Part shown: positions 22,886 to 31,679 of the stretch, piece by piece | Layout: every line of letters begins with the position of its first letter | Position numbering within the stretch: position 1 is the stretch's first letter | From: Gemella haemolysans | GTDB lineage: Bacteria; Bacillota; Bacilli; Staphylococcales; Gemellaceae | Direction: 5' to 3' | NCBI RefSeq assembly: GCF_901873445.1 | Contig: NZ_CABFLN010000069.1 | Location: 1 to 64,000, forward strand | Length of the DNA: 64,000 bases | The notes under the pieces: generated by a model | What the model was told of the DNA's origin: nothing | Databases searched by the model: none | Seen by the model: only the letters and a program-made list of their open reading frames with translations | Position numbers and translations under genes: made by a program

Positions 22886-25147
22886 ATGGGAATTAAATAC
22901 AATTGGATATATCCAACATATGATGAAAGTTTTATAAAAGAAATAGAATCGTATAATATCTCAAAAAACGTTGCTAAAATATTAAATGCTCGTTCTATTA
23001 CTGATATGTCATCAGTGAAAAAATATTTTTCAGATGAATACGAAGAAGGTTATGATCCATTTTTAATGTATGATATGCAAAAAGCTGTTGATAGAATTAA
23101 TGAAGCTATTGAGAATGAAGAGAAAATATTGGTATATGGTGACTATGATGCCGATGGTATTACATCTACAGTACTATTAGTCGAAACACTAATTTCTTTA
23201 GGAGCAAATGTCTCATCATACATACCAAATAGATTTGATGAAGGTTATGGACCTAATAAAGAAGCTTTTACAAAAATTATTGAATCTGGAATTACTTTAA
23301 TTATTACAGTAGATAATGGTATTGCAGGTGTCGAGGAAGTAGATCTTGCTAATGAATTAGGTTGTGATGTCATTATTACAGATCACCATAAAATACAAGA
23401 TACCATTCCAAATGCATATGCTATCATACATCCCGAACATCCAGAAGGAGAATATCCTTTTAAAAAACTAGCAGGAGTTGGGGTTGCATTTAAACTAGCT
23501 CACGCTTTACTAGAAATTTTCCCTGATTTTCTTTTAGACTTAGTTGCAATAGGAACTATAGCTGATATGGTTTCAATTACTGATGAAAATAGGATTTTTG
23601 TTAAACAGGGATTGGAATTAATCAATGAAGATCCACGTATAGGATTAAAAATGTTACTTGAATTATCAAATATTGATACTAAAGTAGATGAACAAACAAT
23701 TGGCTTTTATATAGGTCCAAAATTAAATTCTATTGGTAGAATGGATAGTGCTAAATTAGGACTTTCATTCTTAATGGCTGAAGATGCTGAGACAGCAAGA
23801 GTATTGGCTGAGCAAATTGAAAAATATAATATTGAACGTAAACAAGTTACTGAAGATATTGTTAAAGATGTTATTAGTCAAATAGAGAAGTCTAATAAAA
23901 AAGATAATAATGTTCTTATGATATCTGGAAATTATCATGAAGGCGTTCTGGGAATAGTTGCATCTAATATTGTAGAAAAATATCAAAGACCTGTGTTTAT
24001 AATGAATAATAAAGATGGAGTTTTGAAAGGCTCAGCCAGAAGTATTTTTGATTTTAATATCTATACAGCTATGAATAAAATATCGGATTTATTTTTAGCA
24101 TTTGGAGGACATACACTTGCTGCAGGTTTCTCATTTGATGAAAATAATCTAAATCAAATACAAGATTTCCTTAATAGTGAATATGAAGAATATAAACAGA
24201 GTAATGAATTAAAATCAACTAAAAAAATTGATATTGTTACTACTTTAGAAGAAATAAGCTACCAATTTGTTAGTTCTTTAGAAGTATTAAAACCTTTTGG
24301 AATGGACTTTGAAAAACCTACAGTATTATTGGAAAATGCAATAGTATTAAATAAATCATATTTTGGATTAGATAAACAGTATTTAAGATTAACAATTGCT
24401 GATGAAGTAGGGAACTTAGAGTGTATTACATTTAAAGATAGTGTTGTATTTGATAAAGTTGAGAAGAATGATATTATAGATTTATTATGTACTATTGATA
24501 AGAATAATTTTAGCGGCCGTACTAAGTTACAAGCACATATAATAGATATAGCTGTTAAAGAACTCTTATTTGAAGATTTGAGATTTATTAATTATGATAT
24601 ATCAAAAATTGGAAAAGATGCTATTAAAGTTTCAAAAAAAATTGATGATAGAGATAATAATTTCTATTTGTATAAAGATATTGAACAATTAGAAGAAAAT
24701 ATTGAAGCTATCTACTTATTAGATATCCCTACTAGTAAGGAATATCTAGAAAAATTAATTAAGTTAAATCCTAAGAAAATTTATTTAATTTGTGAAGAAA
24801 AGCAAATCTTATCAGATTTTTATTTAATTGATAAAGATAGATTAATTAAACTATTTAATATAATTCTATCTGCGCCTAATAAACAAATTAATATTTCTCA
24901 GCAGTTAGATAAGTTAATATCCGCATTAAAATCGAATGTAGATAGTTTAAAAATTATGATACAAATTTTTAGAGAATTAAATCTTATAACATTTGAAAAC
25001 AATACATTAAAATTAAATGAAAACTATACAAAAGTAGACTTAAAACAATCAGAAAGTTTTGTAAGAATGGAAAATATTTTTGAAGTTGAAAGAATTCTTC
25101 TAAAAGAAAACATTACCAATATTAATAAAATTTTTGATGAAAAGTAA
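22886..25147 (+). CDS. recJ: Single-stranded-DNA-specific exonuclease RecJ
   Basis: A 5'-3' single-strand exonuclease for recombination and mismatch or base-excision repair. DHH phosphoesterase motifs are VYGDYDADGITST (motif I), VDNGI, ITDHHKI (DHH), and the DHHA1 motif GGHTLAAGFSF around residue 410. An OB domain follows and then a ~190-residue C-terminal extension as in Firmicutes RecJ; the total of 753 is normal for Bacilli. The start follows GTGAGGTGAGA. In Bacillus and Staphylococcus apt follows recJ closely; here a 2.3-kb accessory segment separates them. Confidence 0.95.
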   Translation: MGIKYNWIYPTYDESFIKEIESYNISKNVAKILNARSITDMSSVKKYFSDEYEEGYDPFLMYDMQKAVDRINEAIENEEKILVYGDYDADGITSTVLLVETLISLGANVSSYIPNRFDEGYGPNKEAFTKIIESGITLIITVDNGIAGVEEVDLANELGCDVIITDHHKIQDTIPNAYAIIHPEHPEGEYPFKKLAGVGVAFKLAHALLEIFPDFLLDLVAIGTIADMVSITDENRIFVKQGLELINEDPRIGLKMLLELSNIDTKVDEQTIGFYIGPKLNSIGRMDSAKLGLSFLMAEDAETARVLAEQIEKYNIERKQVTEDIVKDVISQIEKSNKKDNNVLMISGNYHEGVLGIVASNIVEKYQRPVFIMNNKDGVLKGSARSIFDFNIYTAMNKISDLFLAFGGHTLAAGFSFDENNLNQIQDFLNSEYEEYKQSNELKSTKKIDIVTTLEEISYQFVSSLEVLKPFGMDFEKPTVLLENAIVLNKSYFGLDKQYLRLTIADEVGNLECITFKDSVVFDKVEKNDIIDLLCTIDKNNFSGRTKLQAHIIDIAVKELLFEDLRFINYDISKIGKDAIKVSKKIDDRDNNFYLYKDIEQLEENIEAIYLLDIPTSKEYLEKLIKLNPKKIYLICEEKQILSDFYLIDKDRLIKLFNIILSAPNKQINISQQLDKLISALKSNVDSLKIMIQIFRELNLITFENNTLKLNENYTKVDLKQSESFVRMENIFEVERILLKENITNINKIFDEK

Positions 25148-25167
25148 ACTTTTTAAAGGAGGATTAA

Positions 25168-25794
25168 ATGAAAATATTATATTTTTGGGATGCATATTGT
25201 GGTTGGTGTTATGGTTTTGATAAATTGTTTACTAAATTTTATGAAAATCATACGGACATAGAAATTGATATTGTCTCTGGTGGATTATTTATTGGTCAGA
25301 ATAGTAAAAAAATAGGTGAATATCCTTATTTTAAGGATGCTAATAAAGAAATTTCAGAAATGTATAATATAGAATTTGGAGATAGGTATAAAAAAGTTCT
25401 TGAAGAAGGTGAAATGGTATTGAATTCACTTCATCCAGCAATAGCACTTAGTACTGTTAAAGAGTTACTACCAAACTCAAAACTATTATCATATGCATAT
25501 GATATGCAATGTAAGTTTTTTATTGAAGGTAAAAGTTTAAGTGATATAACTACATATATAGAGTTGTGTGATAAGTATGAAATTGATAGTTCTGAATTAG
25601 CATTAAAACTTACAATAGCCTTCAAAAACTCAGAGCAACTACATCCTGACTTTTTAAAAACTTTGAGTTTAGGAATTGAATCATATCCTACTGCAGTTCT
25701 TGAAAAAGATGGTGAATTTTATGATTTACGTGGTTATGCCACAGAACCAGAGGATATAGAAATTCACTACAATTTAATAACGAAAAGATTTTAG
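25168..25794 (+). CDS. DsbA-family thioredoxin-fold protein with CGWC site
   Basis: A predicted cytoplasmic thiol-disulfide oxidoreductase. A CxxC (C11-G-W-C14) sits at the end of the first strand, MKILYFWDAYCGWCYGF, an all-helical insert follows and a cis-proline-like SYPTAVL lies near residue 172. There is no signal peptide. It most resembles the DsbA-like 'predicted protein-disulfide isomerase' group (COG3531) rather than the ClpXP adaptor YjbH/SpxH, whose site differs. AAGGAGG precedes the start. It follows recJ by 20 bases and is closed by a long hairpin terminator. Confidence 0.8.
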   Translation: MKILYFWDAYCGWCYGFDKLFTKFYENHTDIEIDIVSGGLFIGQNSKKIGEYPYFKDANKEISEMYNIEFGDRYKKVLEEGEMVLNSLHPAIALSTVKELLPNSKLLSYAYDMQCKFFIEGKSLSDITTYIELCDKYEIDSSELALKLTIAFKNSEQLHPDFLKTLSLGIESYPTAVLEKDGEFYDLRGYATEPEDIEIHYNLITKRF

Positions 25795-25848
25795 TTAGTA
25801 ATATTAATTATTTTTTCATTGTGGCAAAATTTTTAACAAATTTTCAAG

Positions 25849-25912
25849 AGGGCAAATTTATGATTTCAGCGATTTATGAACTGGAATCATAAATTTGATC
25901 CCTAATTTTTTT
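25849..25912 (+). terminator. Unusually long hairpin terminator after the DsbA-like gene
   Basis: AGGGCAAATTTATGATTTCAG (25849-25869) pairs with CTGGAATCATAAATTTGAT plus CCCT (25881-25903) over about 20 bp with a 2-base bulge and an 11-base loop, followed by a T-run. It is twice the stem length of the other terminators here and may be a repeat element acting as terminator. Confidence 0.7.
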
Positions 25913-25929
25913 CATTTTAATGTTTTTAC

Positions 25930-25957
25930 TTGTATCTTTTTTCTGCTGTAGTATAAT
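25930..25957 (+). promoter_or_regulatory. Promoter of the micro-ORF transcript
   Basis: TTGTAT (25930-25935), a 16-base spacer and a perfect TATAAT (25952-25957). Confidence 0.6.
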
Positions 25958-25972
25958 GTGACTATAATTAAT

Positions 25973-25987
25973 CGATATTGATTATCA
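25973..25987 (+). promoter_or_regulatory. Fur-like operator
   Basis: CGATATTGATTATCA matches the 7-1-7 Fur-family inverted repeat TGATAATnATTATCA at all but two defined positions. It sits between the -10 element and the ribosome binding site, a classical repressor location. Fur itself is not encoded in the window. Confidence 0.5.
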
Positions 25988-26008
25988 GTGTATTTATGGA
26001 GGTAAATC

Positions 26009-26072
26009 ATGAACAAAAAATAACAAACTGATAATTGGATTAGCTGCATTAGGCTTCAGAAGAAAAAGATAA
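26009..26072 (+). pseudogene. Collapsed surface-protein gene or micro-ORF (start plus cell-wall-anchor tail)
   Basis: A good ribosome binding site GGAGGT (25998-26003) precedes ATG AAC AAA AAA TAA, a four-codon ORF. One base shifted, the sequence continues as NNKLIIGLAALGFRRKR and stop. GLAALG is typical of both signal peptides and LPXTG membrane anchors, and FRRKR is a typical sorting-signal tail. Adding one A to the six-A run would give a single 21-residue peptide. I infer a remnant of an iron-regulated LPXTG gene that lost its middle by recombination between signal-peptide and anchor, or a small RNA or peptide gene. Promoter, operator and terminator are intact. Confidence 0.45.
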
Positions 26073-26112
26073 TTTATAAATTTAATAATAATAATTACAT
26101 AAGATATAAATA

Positions 26113-26155
26113 AACGGATGTACTTAACAATCGCCAAGTACATCCGTTATTATTT
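26113..26155. terminator. Bidirectional terminator between micro-ORF and vanZ-like gene
   Basis: A 13-bp perfect stem AACGGATGTACTT (26113-26125) / AAGTACATCCGTT (26136-26148) with a 10-base loop and T-rich flanks on both strands serves the convergent transcripts. Confidence 0.85.
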
Positions 26156-26160
26156 GTTAT

Positions 26161-26694
26161 TTAAGATACTACATTAATTATTTCATAAATAATATATCCT
26201 GAAAGAAGTATTAATACGAAATTCATATACAATCTAAGTTTTTCTTTTAGAATTATAGAAATAATATTGATAATTATTACTCCTATGCAGACTCCTAAAG
26301 TATTATCTATCAAGTCTGTTATATCAGGGAACCCAATAGTCAAGATATATTGAGTAGATTCATATGTTAAACTTAATATAAACCCTAAAATTATAGCTCT
26401 TAAACCAGATGATTTAGGATATAGCATTTTGATATAAAAGCTAAAAGGTATAAAGAAAATTATATTAAGTAAAACCTCAACAATGTCAAAATTTCCAAAT
26501 CTGTATGGTACTAGATTGATTGTTCTCCAAGATACACCAGGATAAAGTAATACACGAGGATTATATATCCAAGAAAAATTACTACTGTGTAGTAAGTTCC
26601 AATCCATTTTAGCTACTATTACCCATGTAAGTATAAATAAATATACAAAAAATAGAAATAATGTTAATTTTCTACTGTTTAGAAAAGATTTCAA
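26161..26694 (-). CDS. VanZ-family membrane protein
   Basis: A 177-residue integral membrane protein with about five helices. The family pattern is clear: LVPYRFG and VEVLLNIIFFIPFSF, then LSLTYESTQ (E-x2-Q) and DITDLIDNTLGVCIG. VanZ-like proteins are linked to glycopeptide or antimicrobial tolerance in some hosts, but most chromosomal members have no known function. The start is TTG at 26694 with AAGGAG six bases upstream; the nearer ATG is out of frame. It is one of only two - strand genes in the left arm, inside an island between recJ and apt. Confidence 0.85.
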   Translation of the reverse strand: MKSFLNSRKLTLFLFFVYLFILTWVIVAKMDWNLLHSSNFSWIYNPRVLLYPGVSWRTINLVPYRFGNFDIVEVLLNIIFFIPFSFYIKMLYPKSSGLRAIILGFILSLTYESTQYILTIGFPDITDLIDNTLGVCIGVIIINIISIILKEKLRLYMNFVLILLSGYIIYEIINVVS

Positions 26695-26760
26695 AACATT
26701 CTCCTTTCTTTAATTACACTTATGATAATGTTAGCAAAACTTATTAAAATTTACTTAAAT

Positions 26761-27138
26761 TTATTTTTTAATTATTAATTGAACTTGTTCTGTAATAATT
26801 CCCGCTTCGCTTTTTAAATATAAAGTAAAATTAGTTTCACTAAAATCAAATTTATTGTCTTTATCAAACATAACTTCATAATAAGAAGGATAATGAACAG
26901 TACCTATGTTTGTAGAAAGTTCTTTATCATATTTATCCCATTTAATATTTTTGTCTTCTTTAGAAACAATTAGAATTCTATATTTATCATATACTTGACA
27001 ATGACACCCATTAACGTTATCTGAATATGGACTATTTCCATCTAAATAGTCGATAATAATATCATATGCACTAGTGTCTGTACTTCCAAATTTTTTATAA
27101 ATACAATTCACAGCTGAATCAGTAAATGTAATTTTCAT
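26761..27138 (-). CDS. HesB/YqkB-like iron-sulfur cluster biosynthesis family protein
   Basis: A 125-residue protein starting MKITFTDSAVNCIYKK. The first strand-helix matches the HesB/IscA-like fold, and NVNGCHCQVYDKYRILIVSK resembles the GCGC segment of Bacillus YqkB. I choose the ATG at 27138 because GGAGATGTTAGT lies just upstream; a longer ORF to 27180 has no ribosome binding site. The canonical A-type carrier cysteine triad is not evident, so a role in cluster assembly is family-based only. The gene is 67 bases upstream of the vanZ-like gene and could be cotranscribed with it. Confidence 0.6.
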   Translation of the reverse strand: MKITFTDSAVNCIYKKFGSTDTSAYDIIIDYLDGNSPYSDNVNGCHCQVYDKYRILIVSKEDKNIKWDKYDKELSTNIGTVHYPSYYEVMFDKDNKFDFSETNFTLYLKSEAGIITEQVQLIIKK

Positions 27139-27246
27139 ACTAACATCTCCTAATAAATTATTTATAATATATTTTAACACATAACGGAAGGATACTAATA
27201 ATAATTGATTTCATTGTGAGTATGTCTACTAGAATCACTACAATAT

Positions 27247-27317
27247 AAAAGCTTTTTAAATTACCAATAAAATGTGAGGGGATGACTCGTAAAATAAATT
27301 TTTAATTCACTCCTATA
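27247..27317 (+). repeat. Dispersed palindromic repeat, copy A (partial)
   Basis: AAAAGCTTTTTAAATTACC, AATAAA, GTGAGGGGATGACTC and ATTTTTAATTCACTCC align in order with copy B at 60203-60292. The inner GATTTC/GAAATC hairpin present in copies B and C has been lost. The outer arms still pair weakly. Confidence 0.6.
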
Positions 27318-27363
27318 ATTTTTATTATAAGTAGAATCATATATTGTTCAATTTCTAATAATT

Positions 27364-27389
27364 CACTATTTCTTAGTCTTTAAATAGTG
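27364..27389 (+). repeat. Inverted repeat upstream of the apt promoter
   Basis: CACTATTT (27364-27371) and AAATAGTG (27382-27389) are perfect arms around a 10-base loop, eight bases before the -35 of apt. It could be an operator or simply a hairpin; no T-run follows. The rest of the 27181-27464 gap is copy A and AT-rich sequence. Confidence 0.4.
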
Positions 27390-27396
27390 TTTAAAA

Positions 27397-27425
27397 TTGC
27401 TTATTTTAGGATTTTATAGTATAAT
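27397..27425 (+). promoter_or_regulatory. Promoter of apt
   Basis: TTGCTT (27397-27402), 17-base spacer and TATAAT (27420-27425), 40 bases before the start codon. Confidence 0.6.
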
Positions 27426-27464
27426 AATTGAGTTAAGAAAACATTTAGGAGAAAAGTAAAATAA

Positions 27465-27977
27465 ATGAATTTAGAAAAATACATTTCAATCGTAGAAAAT
27501 TGGCCAAAAGAAGGAATTAGTTTTAAAGATATTACTACATTAATGGCAGATGGTGAGGCATATAAATATGCTACTGATCAAATCGTTAACTATGCAAAAG
27601 AAAAAAAAGTTGATGTAGTAGTAGGACCAGAGGCTCGTGGTTTCATTATTGGATGTCCTGTATCATATTCACTAGGTATAGGGTTCGTTCCGGTTAGAAA
27701 ACCTAATAAATTACCACGTGAAGTTATTTCTTATCAATATGATTTAGAGTATGGTAGTAATACTTTAACAATGCACAAAGATGCTATTAAACCTGGTCAA
27801 CGTGTTCTAATCACTGACGATTTATTAGCTACAGGTGGAACAATTGAAGCAACAATTAAATTAGTAGAAGAATTAGGAGGAATCGTAGTAGGTATTGCAT
27901 TCTTAATCGAATTAGATGGTCTAAATGGAATGGACAAACTACAAGGTTATGATGTTCTTACATTACTAAAAATGTAA
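27465..27977 (+). CDS. apt: Adenine phosphoribosyltransferase
   Basis: Salvages adenine to AMP with PRPP. The PRPP-binding signature is [13 protein letters not shown] (about residues 120-132), and [12 protein letters not shown] is the other conserved loop. The length of 170 residues is normal. AGGAGA precedes the start. In Bacillus relA follows apt; here an M16 peptidase gene follows 24 bases later and relA is not in the window. Confidence 0.96.
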   Translation: MNLEKYISIVENWPKEGISFKDITTLMADGEAYKYATDQIVNYAKEKKVDVVVGPEARGFIIGCPVSYSLGIGFVPVRKPNKLPREVISYQYDLEYGSNTLTMHKDAIKPGQRVLITDDLLATGGTIEATIKLVEELGGIVVGIAFLIELDGLNGMDKLQGYDVLTLLKM

Positions 27978-28001
27978 TCTACTATGAAATAATTAAATAA
28001 T

Positions 28002-30869
28002 ATGACATTTGAACTAATAGAAAAGAAATATCTACAAAATATTAATACAAATGCTTATCTTTATGAGCATAGCAAAACTCGTGCTAGATTAGTTTTCTTT
28101 GAAAATGATGATATAAATAAAAGTTTTAGCATAAGTTTTAAAACAATCCCTTATAATGATAATGGTATTTTTCATATTTTAGAACATTCTGTTTTATGTG
28201 GTTCAGCGAAATATCCAGTAAAAGAACCTTTTGTAGAACTACTTAAAGGTTCTTTTAATACATTTTTAAATGCAATGACATTTCCTGATAAAACCATATA
28301 TCCAGTATCGTCTAAAAATGAAAAAGATTTAGAACTATTAATGGACATCTATTTAGATGCGGTATTTAATCCAAATTTAAAAGTTAATAAGAATATATTA
28401 GCTCAAGAAGGATGGCATTATCATTTAGAAAATAAAGAAGATGACCTTATATATAAAGGTGTAGTTTATAATGAAATGAAAGGTGCCTATTCATCAGTAG
28501 ATGAGGTTCTTGATCAATATGTAAGTGAACACTTATTTAGTGACACACCTTATAAATATTCTTCAGGAGGGAAACCAGAGGCTATTCCTTTAATAACACA
28601 AGAAGAATTTTTAGAAACATATAATTATAATTATCACCCAAGTAACAGTTATATCTTCTTATATGGCAATCTAAATGTAGACCCATATTTAGAACATATC
28701 GATAGTTATTTAAATAACTATGATTATAAAGATTATAGTGACTATAACTTATCACGTCAAAATCATTTTTCAAAAGAAATTGTTAAGCGAACTTATTTTA
28801 ACGAAGAGCTAAGTAACAAGGCATATGTTGCATACAATTACATCCTTGGTGATAGTAATGAGTTTAGTAAAATCGAGAATATTGATATAATAGATGATAT
28901 TCTTCTTGGAAGTAGTAACACAGAATTTAGAAAATATTTCATAGAAAATGATTTTTGTGAAGATGTTTATAGTTATGTTCAAAAAGATAGAAAAGAAACT
29001 GTCTATTCAATCATCTTCAAATATGTAAAAGATGATAAATTAGATAATCTTGATACTGAATACAAAAATCTTCTTAAATCAATCATTGAAAAAGGTTTTG
29101 ATTATGAGCAAGTACAAGCTTCAATCAATAAGAAAAATTTCTCAATTAAAGAAGAAATTAACAAAACTTCTGCACCAAAAGGTGTTTCTTACGCAATAAG
29201 ATTATTAAGAACTTGGCTTTACAGTGAAGAAGACATACTGTCTTCATTTGATTTAGATAAAGTTATAGCTGATTTACAAGAAAATTGTAAAGATAAAAAA
29301 TATGAAAGTCTTGCAATAGAGTTCCTAATTAATAATGAGAAACAAGCTGTTTTACAGTTAATTCCAACTTTAGAAAAAGAGCAAAAAGAGAAAAATCTAG
29401 TTGAATACAAAGCTTCATTATCTGAAAATGAACTACAAGATATAGTCGAAAATACTACCTCTTTACAAAACTGGCAAAATAGTATAGATAAGAAAGAAGA
29501 TTTTGAAAAAATTAAATGTGTTGATGCTAAAGAAGTTGAATTAAAAAATCCTTTTGAAGAAACATTATTTGAAACATATAAAGATTTAAAATTCTCTCAT
29601 TATAATGCAGTAACAAATGGAATTTCTTATACTAAATTACTTTTTGATATTAGCGATTTTGAGCTAGAACAGCTTCAATACGCTTCAATTTTATCATATT
29701 TATTATTTAACTTTAACACAAAAAATAAAACCGAGGCAGAAGTTATTAAAGAAATTGGAGCAAATCTTGGTGGAGTTAGTTCATATATAGATGTCTTTAG
29801 GAAACATAAGAGTGACGAATGCGAAGTTAAATTTATAATTAGTGCAAAAAATCTTGTTGAAAAATCAGAAGAATTAGCTGATATATTAGAAGAAACAACA
29901 CTAAACGTTGATTTTGAAGATAAAGAAGCATTATACAACGTCCTATTAGAAGTTAAATTAATGTTAGAAAACAAATTCAAGAATTCAGGGCATGCATTTG
30001 TAGCACGTCGAATTAGTGGATTCTATAATCCACAAAGTAAGTTAGCATCATACCATGGTGAATATGACTTCTACTTATTCGTGAATAAGTTACTAGATAA
30101 TTATGAAACTGACAATAAAAGTATAAGAGAAAATCTTTATAATATAGCTAAGTTAATTTTCAATAAATCTAGATTATTAACTAACTTTGTTGGAAATAAA
30201 GAAGAATATAATGATTTTAAAGAAGTTTTTACTAGCTTCTTAGAAAAATATCCAAAAGATTCAAATAGACAAAAAGGATTCGAAATAGAATTAGAAGAAC
30301 ATGGTTATTCTGAAGGATTTTACTTTGATTCTCTTGTGCAGTATGTGGGTGTTGGATACAATATTAAAGATTATACCGGAACTCATCTAGTATTGAGACA
30401 TATCCTAAGTTTAGATTATTTATGGAATAATGTTCGTGTGAAAAATGGTGCTTACGGTTCTGGAGCAATATTTAATAACTTTGGTGATTTTAACTTATGG
30501 TCTTATCGTGATCCTAATTTAGTTGAAACACTAGATATATATTATAATATTGATAACTATGTCCGAAACTTTGTCGCCGATCAAAATGATTTAAATAAAT
30601 ACATTATCGGTACATTGAATACATTAGATGTATTGATGTCACCAAGTGCGTTAGCAACATATTCACTTAATAAATATTTAACAAATTCACCATTTAATAT
30701 TTATGATGAACTTGTAGATGAAATTAAAAATACCACAGTTGAAGATATACAAAAATTAGCAACTGTATTTGAAAATATGAAGTCTATAGCCTATACTTGT
30801 GTACTAGGTTCAAAAGAAAAAGTATTAGAAAATAAAGATTTATTCAATGAAACAATTGAATTAAAATAG
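28002..30869 (+). CDS. M16C (PreP/Cym1-like) insulinase-family metallopeptidase
   Basis: A large zinc peptidase of 955 residues built from two M16 halves. The inverted zinc motif HxxEH is H58-I-L-E61-H62 (FHILEHSVLCG), followed by KEPFVELLKGSFNTFLNA as in presequence proteases. The C-terminal half (LEEHGYSEGFYFDSLVQYVG, VRVKNGAYGSGAIF) is the inactive partner that closes the chamber and supplies the Arg/Tyr region. No signal peptide is present, so it probably degrades peptides in the cytoplasm. No Shine-Dalgarno sequence is visible before the ATG, and an ATGAAATAA start-stop lies just upstream. It is likely cotranscribed with apt and trmB. Confidence 0.92.
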   Translation: MTFELIEKKYLQNINTNAYLYEHSKTRARLVFFENDDINKSFSISFKTIPYNDNGIFHILEHSVLCGSAKYPVKEPFVELLKGSFNTFLNAMTFPDKTIYPVSSKNEKDLELLMDIYLDAVFNPNLKVNKNILAQEGWHYHLENKEDDLIYKGVVYNEMKGAYSSVDEVLDQYVSEHLFSDTPYKYSSGGKPEAIPLITQEEFLETYNYNYHPSNSYIFLYGNLNVDPYLEHIDSYLNNYDYKDYSDYNLSRQNHFSKEIVKRTYFNEELSNKAYVAYNYILGDSNEFSKIENIDIIDDILLGSSNTEFRKYFIENDFCEDVYSYVQKDRKETVYSIIFKYVKDDKLDNLDTEYKNLLKSIIEKGFDYEQVQASINKKNFSIKEEINKTSAPKGVSYAIRLLRTWLYSEEDILSSFDLDKVIADLQENCKDKKYESLAIEFLINNEKQAVLQLIPTLEKEQKEKNLVEYKASLSENELQDIVENTTSLQNWQNSIDKKEDFEKIKCVDAKEVELKNPFEETLFETYKDLKFSHYNAVTNGISYTKLLFDISDFELEQLQYASILSYLLFNFNTKNKTEAEVIKEIGANLGGVSSYIDVFRKHKSDECEVKFIISAKNLVEKSEELADILEETTLNVDFEDKEALYNVLLEVKLMLENKFKNSGHAFVARRISGFYNPQSKLASYHGEYDFYLFVNKLLDNYETDNKSIRENLYNIAKLIFNKSRLLTNFVGNKEEYNDFKEVFTSFLEKYPKDSNRQKGFEIELEEHGYSEGFYFDSLVQYVGVGYNIKDYTGTHLVLRHILSLDYLWNNVRVKNGAYGSGAIFNNFGDFNLWSYRDPNLVETLDIYYNIDNYVRNFVADQNDLNKYIIGTLNTLDVLMSPSALATYSLNKYLTNSPFNIYDELVDEIKNTTVEDIQKLATVFENMKSIAYTCVLGSKEKVLENKDLFNETIELK

Positions 30870-30881
30870 AAAGGTGCATGA

Positions 30882-31523
30882 ATGAGAGTTCGAAATAGAG
30901 CAGACGCAAGAGAGCGTTTAGAAAATAGTCCCGTTGTATTTTTACAACCTAAGGATAATAAAGGGAAATGGAAAGAAATATTTGGAAATGAAAATCCAAT
31001 TCATCTTGAAATAGGGAGTGGAAAAGGTAAGTTTATTCATACATTAGCAGAAAAACATCCAAATATAAACTTTATCGCAATGGAGGCTCAACCTACTGTA
31101 TTAACATTTCTATTAGATAAAGTAGAAGAAACACACAGAGAAAATCTGAAACTAATTTCTGGTAATGCAGAAGATTTACTTGAATATTTTGCTGAAGGAG
31201 AAGTAGATCAACTTTATCTAAACTTCTCTGACCCATGGCCAAAAACAAGACACGAGAAAAGACGACTAACATTCCACACATTTTTATCTCGTTATGAAAC
31301 TATCCTTAGTGGTGATAAGACTATTATTCAAAAAACAGATAATCAAGGTTTATTTGAATATAGCTTAATGAGTTATGCAAAGTATGGATTTACATTCAAT
31401 AGATTATCATTAGACCTAACAAACAGCGTCTATGAAGAAAATAATGTTCATACAGAATATGAAGATAAGTTTATTAAAAAGGGTAATAGAATATATATGG
31501 TAGAAGCTGTAAAAGTAAAATAA
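30882..31523 (+). CDS. trmB: tRNA (guanine46-N7)-methyltransferase
   Basis: Methylates G46 in the tRNA variable loop with SAM. LEIGSGKGKFI is the SAM-binding loop, NFIAMEAQ the second strand and LNFSDPWPKTRHEKRRL the TrmB signature around residue 116. At 213 residues it is normal. It begins 12 bases after the M16 peptidase gene behind AAAGGTG. Nine bases after its stop codon starts the first of three dif-like palindromes. Confidence 0.95.
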   Translation: MRVRNRADARERLENSPVVFLQPKDNKGKWKEIFGNENPIHLEIGSGKGKFIHTLAEKHPNINFIAMEAQPTVLTFLLDKVEETHRENLKLISGNAEDLLEYFAEGEVDQLYLNFSDPWPKTRHEKRRLTFHTFLSRYETILSGDKTIIQKTDNQGLFEYSLMSYAKYGFTFNRLSLDLTNSVYEENNVHTEYEDKFIKKGNRIYMVEAVKVK

Positions 31524-31531
31524 TCATGTTT

Positions 31532-31559
31532 AGTTTACATAAAGTTAATTATGTAAACT
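31532..31559. repeat. dif-like palindrome, site 1
   Basis: Arms AGTTTACATAA (31532-31542) and TTATGTAAACT (31549-31559) are perfect inverted copies around the 6-base spacer AGTTAA. The symmetry extends to 14-bp arms (31529-31562). The right arm equals the XerD-binding arm of Firmicutes dif sites. It lacks the T-run expected for an intrinsic terminator. Confidence 0.6.
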
Positions 31560-31617
31560 AAATACTTGAGATATACTTTGTTTATAGCATTTTACATTAA
31601 AATTAATCGTTTTTACC

Positions 31618-31646
31618 TTGATTTTAAAAAAATTTTTATTTATAAT
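31618..31646 (+). promoter_or_regulatory. Promoter of efp
   Basis: TTGATT (31618-31623), 17-base spacer, TATAAT (31641-31646). Confidence 0.65.
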
Positions 31647-31679
31647 AATATTAGTACAAATTAAAGGAGAAATACAATA

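Noticed and set aside
22743-22937. 64-residue + frame overlapping lapA-like and recJ
   Set aside because: It overlaps both real genes, is Lys-rich with no domain and has no ribosome binding site.
31529-31562. dif-like palindromes as ordinary intrinsic terminators
   Set aside because: All other terminators in the window have a T-run after the stem; these three do not, and their core sequence is conserved across unrelated flanks. A termination role in addition is not excluded.
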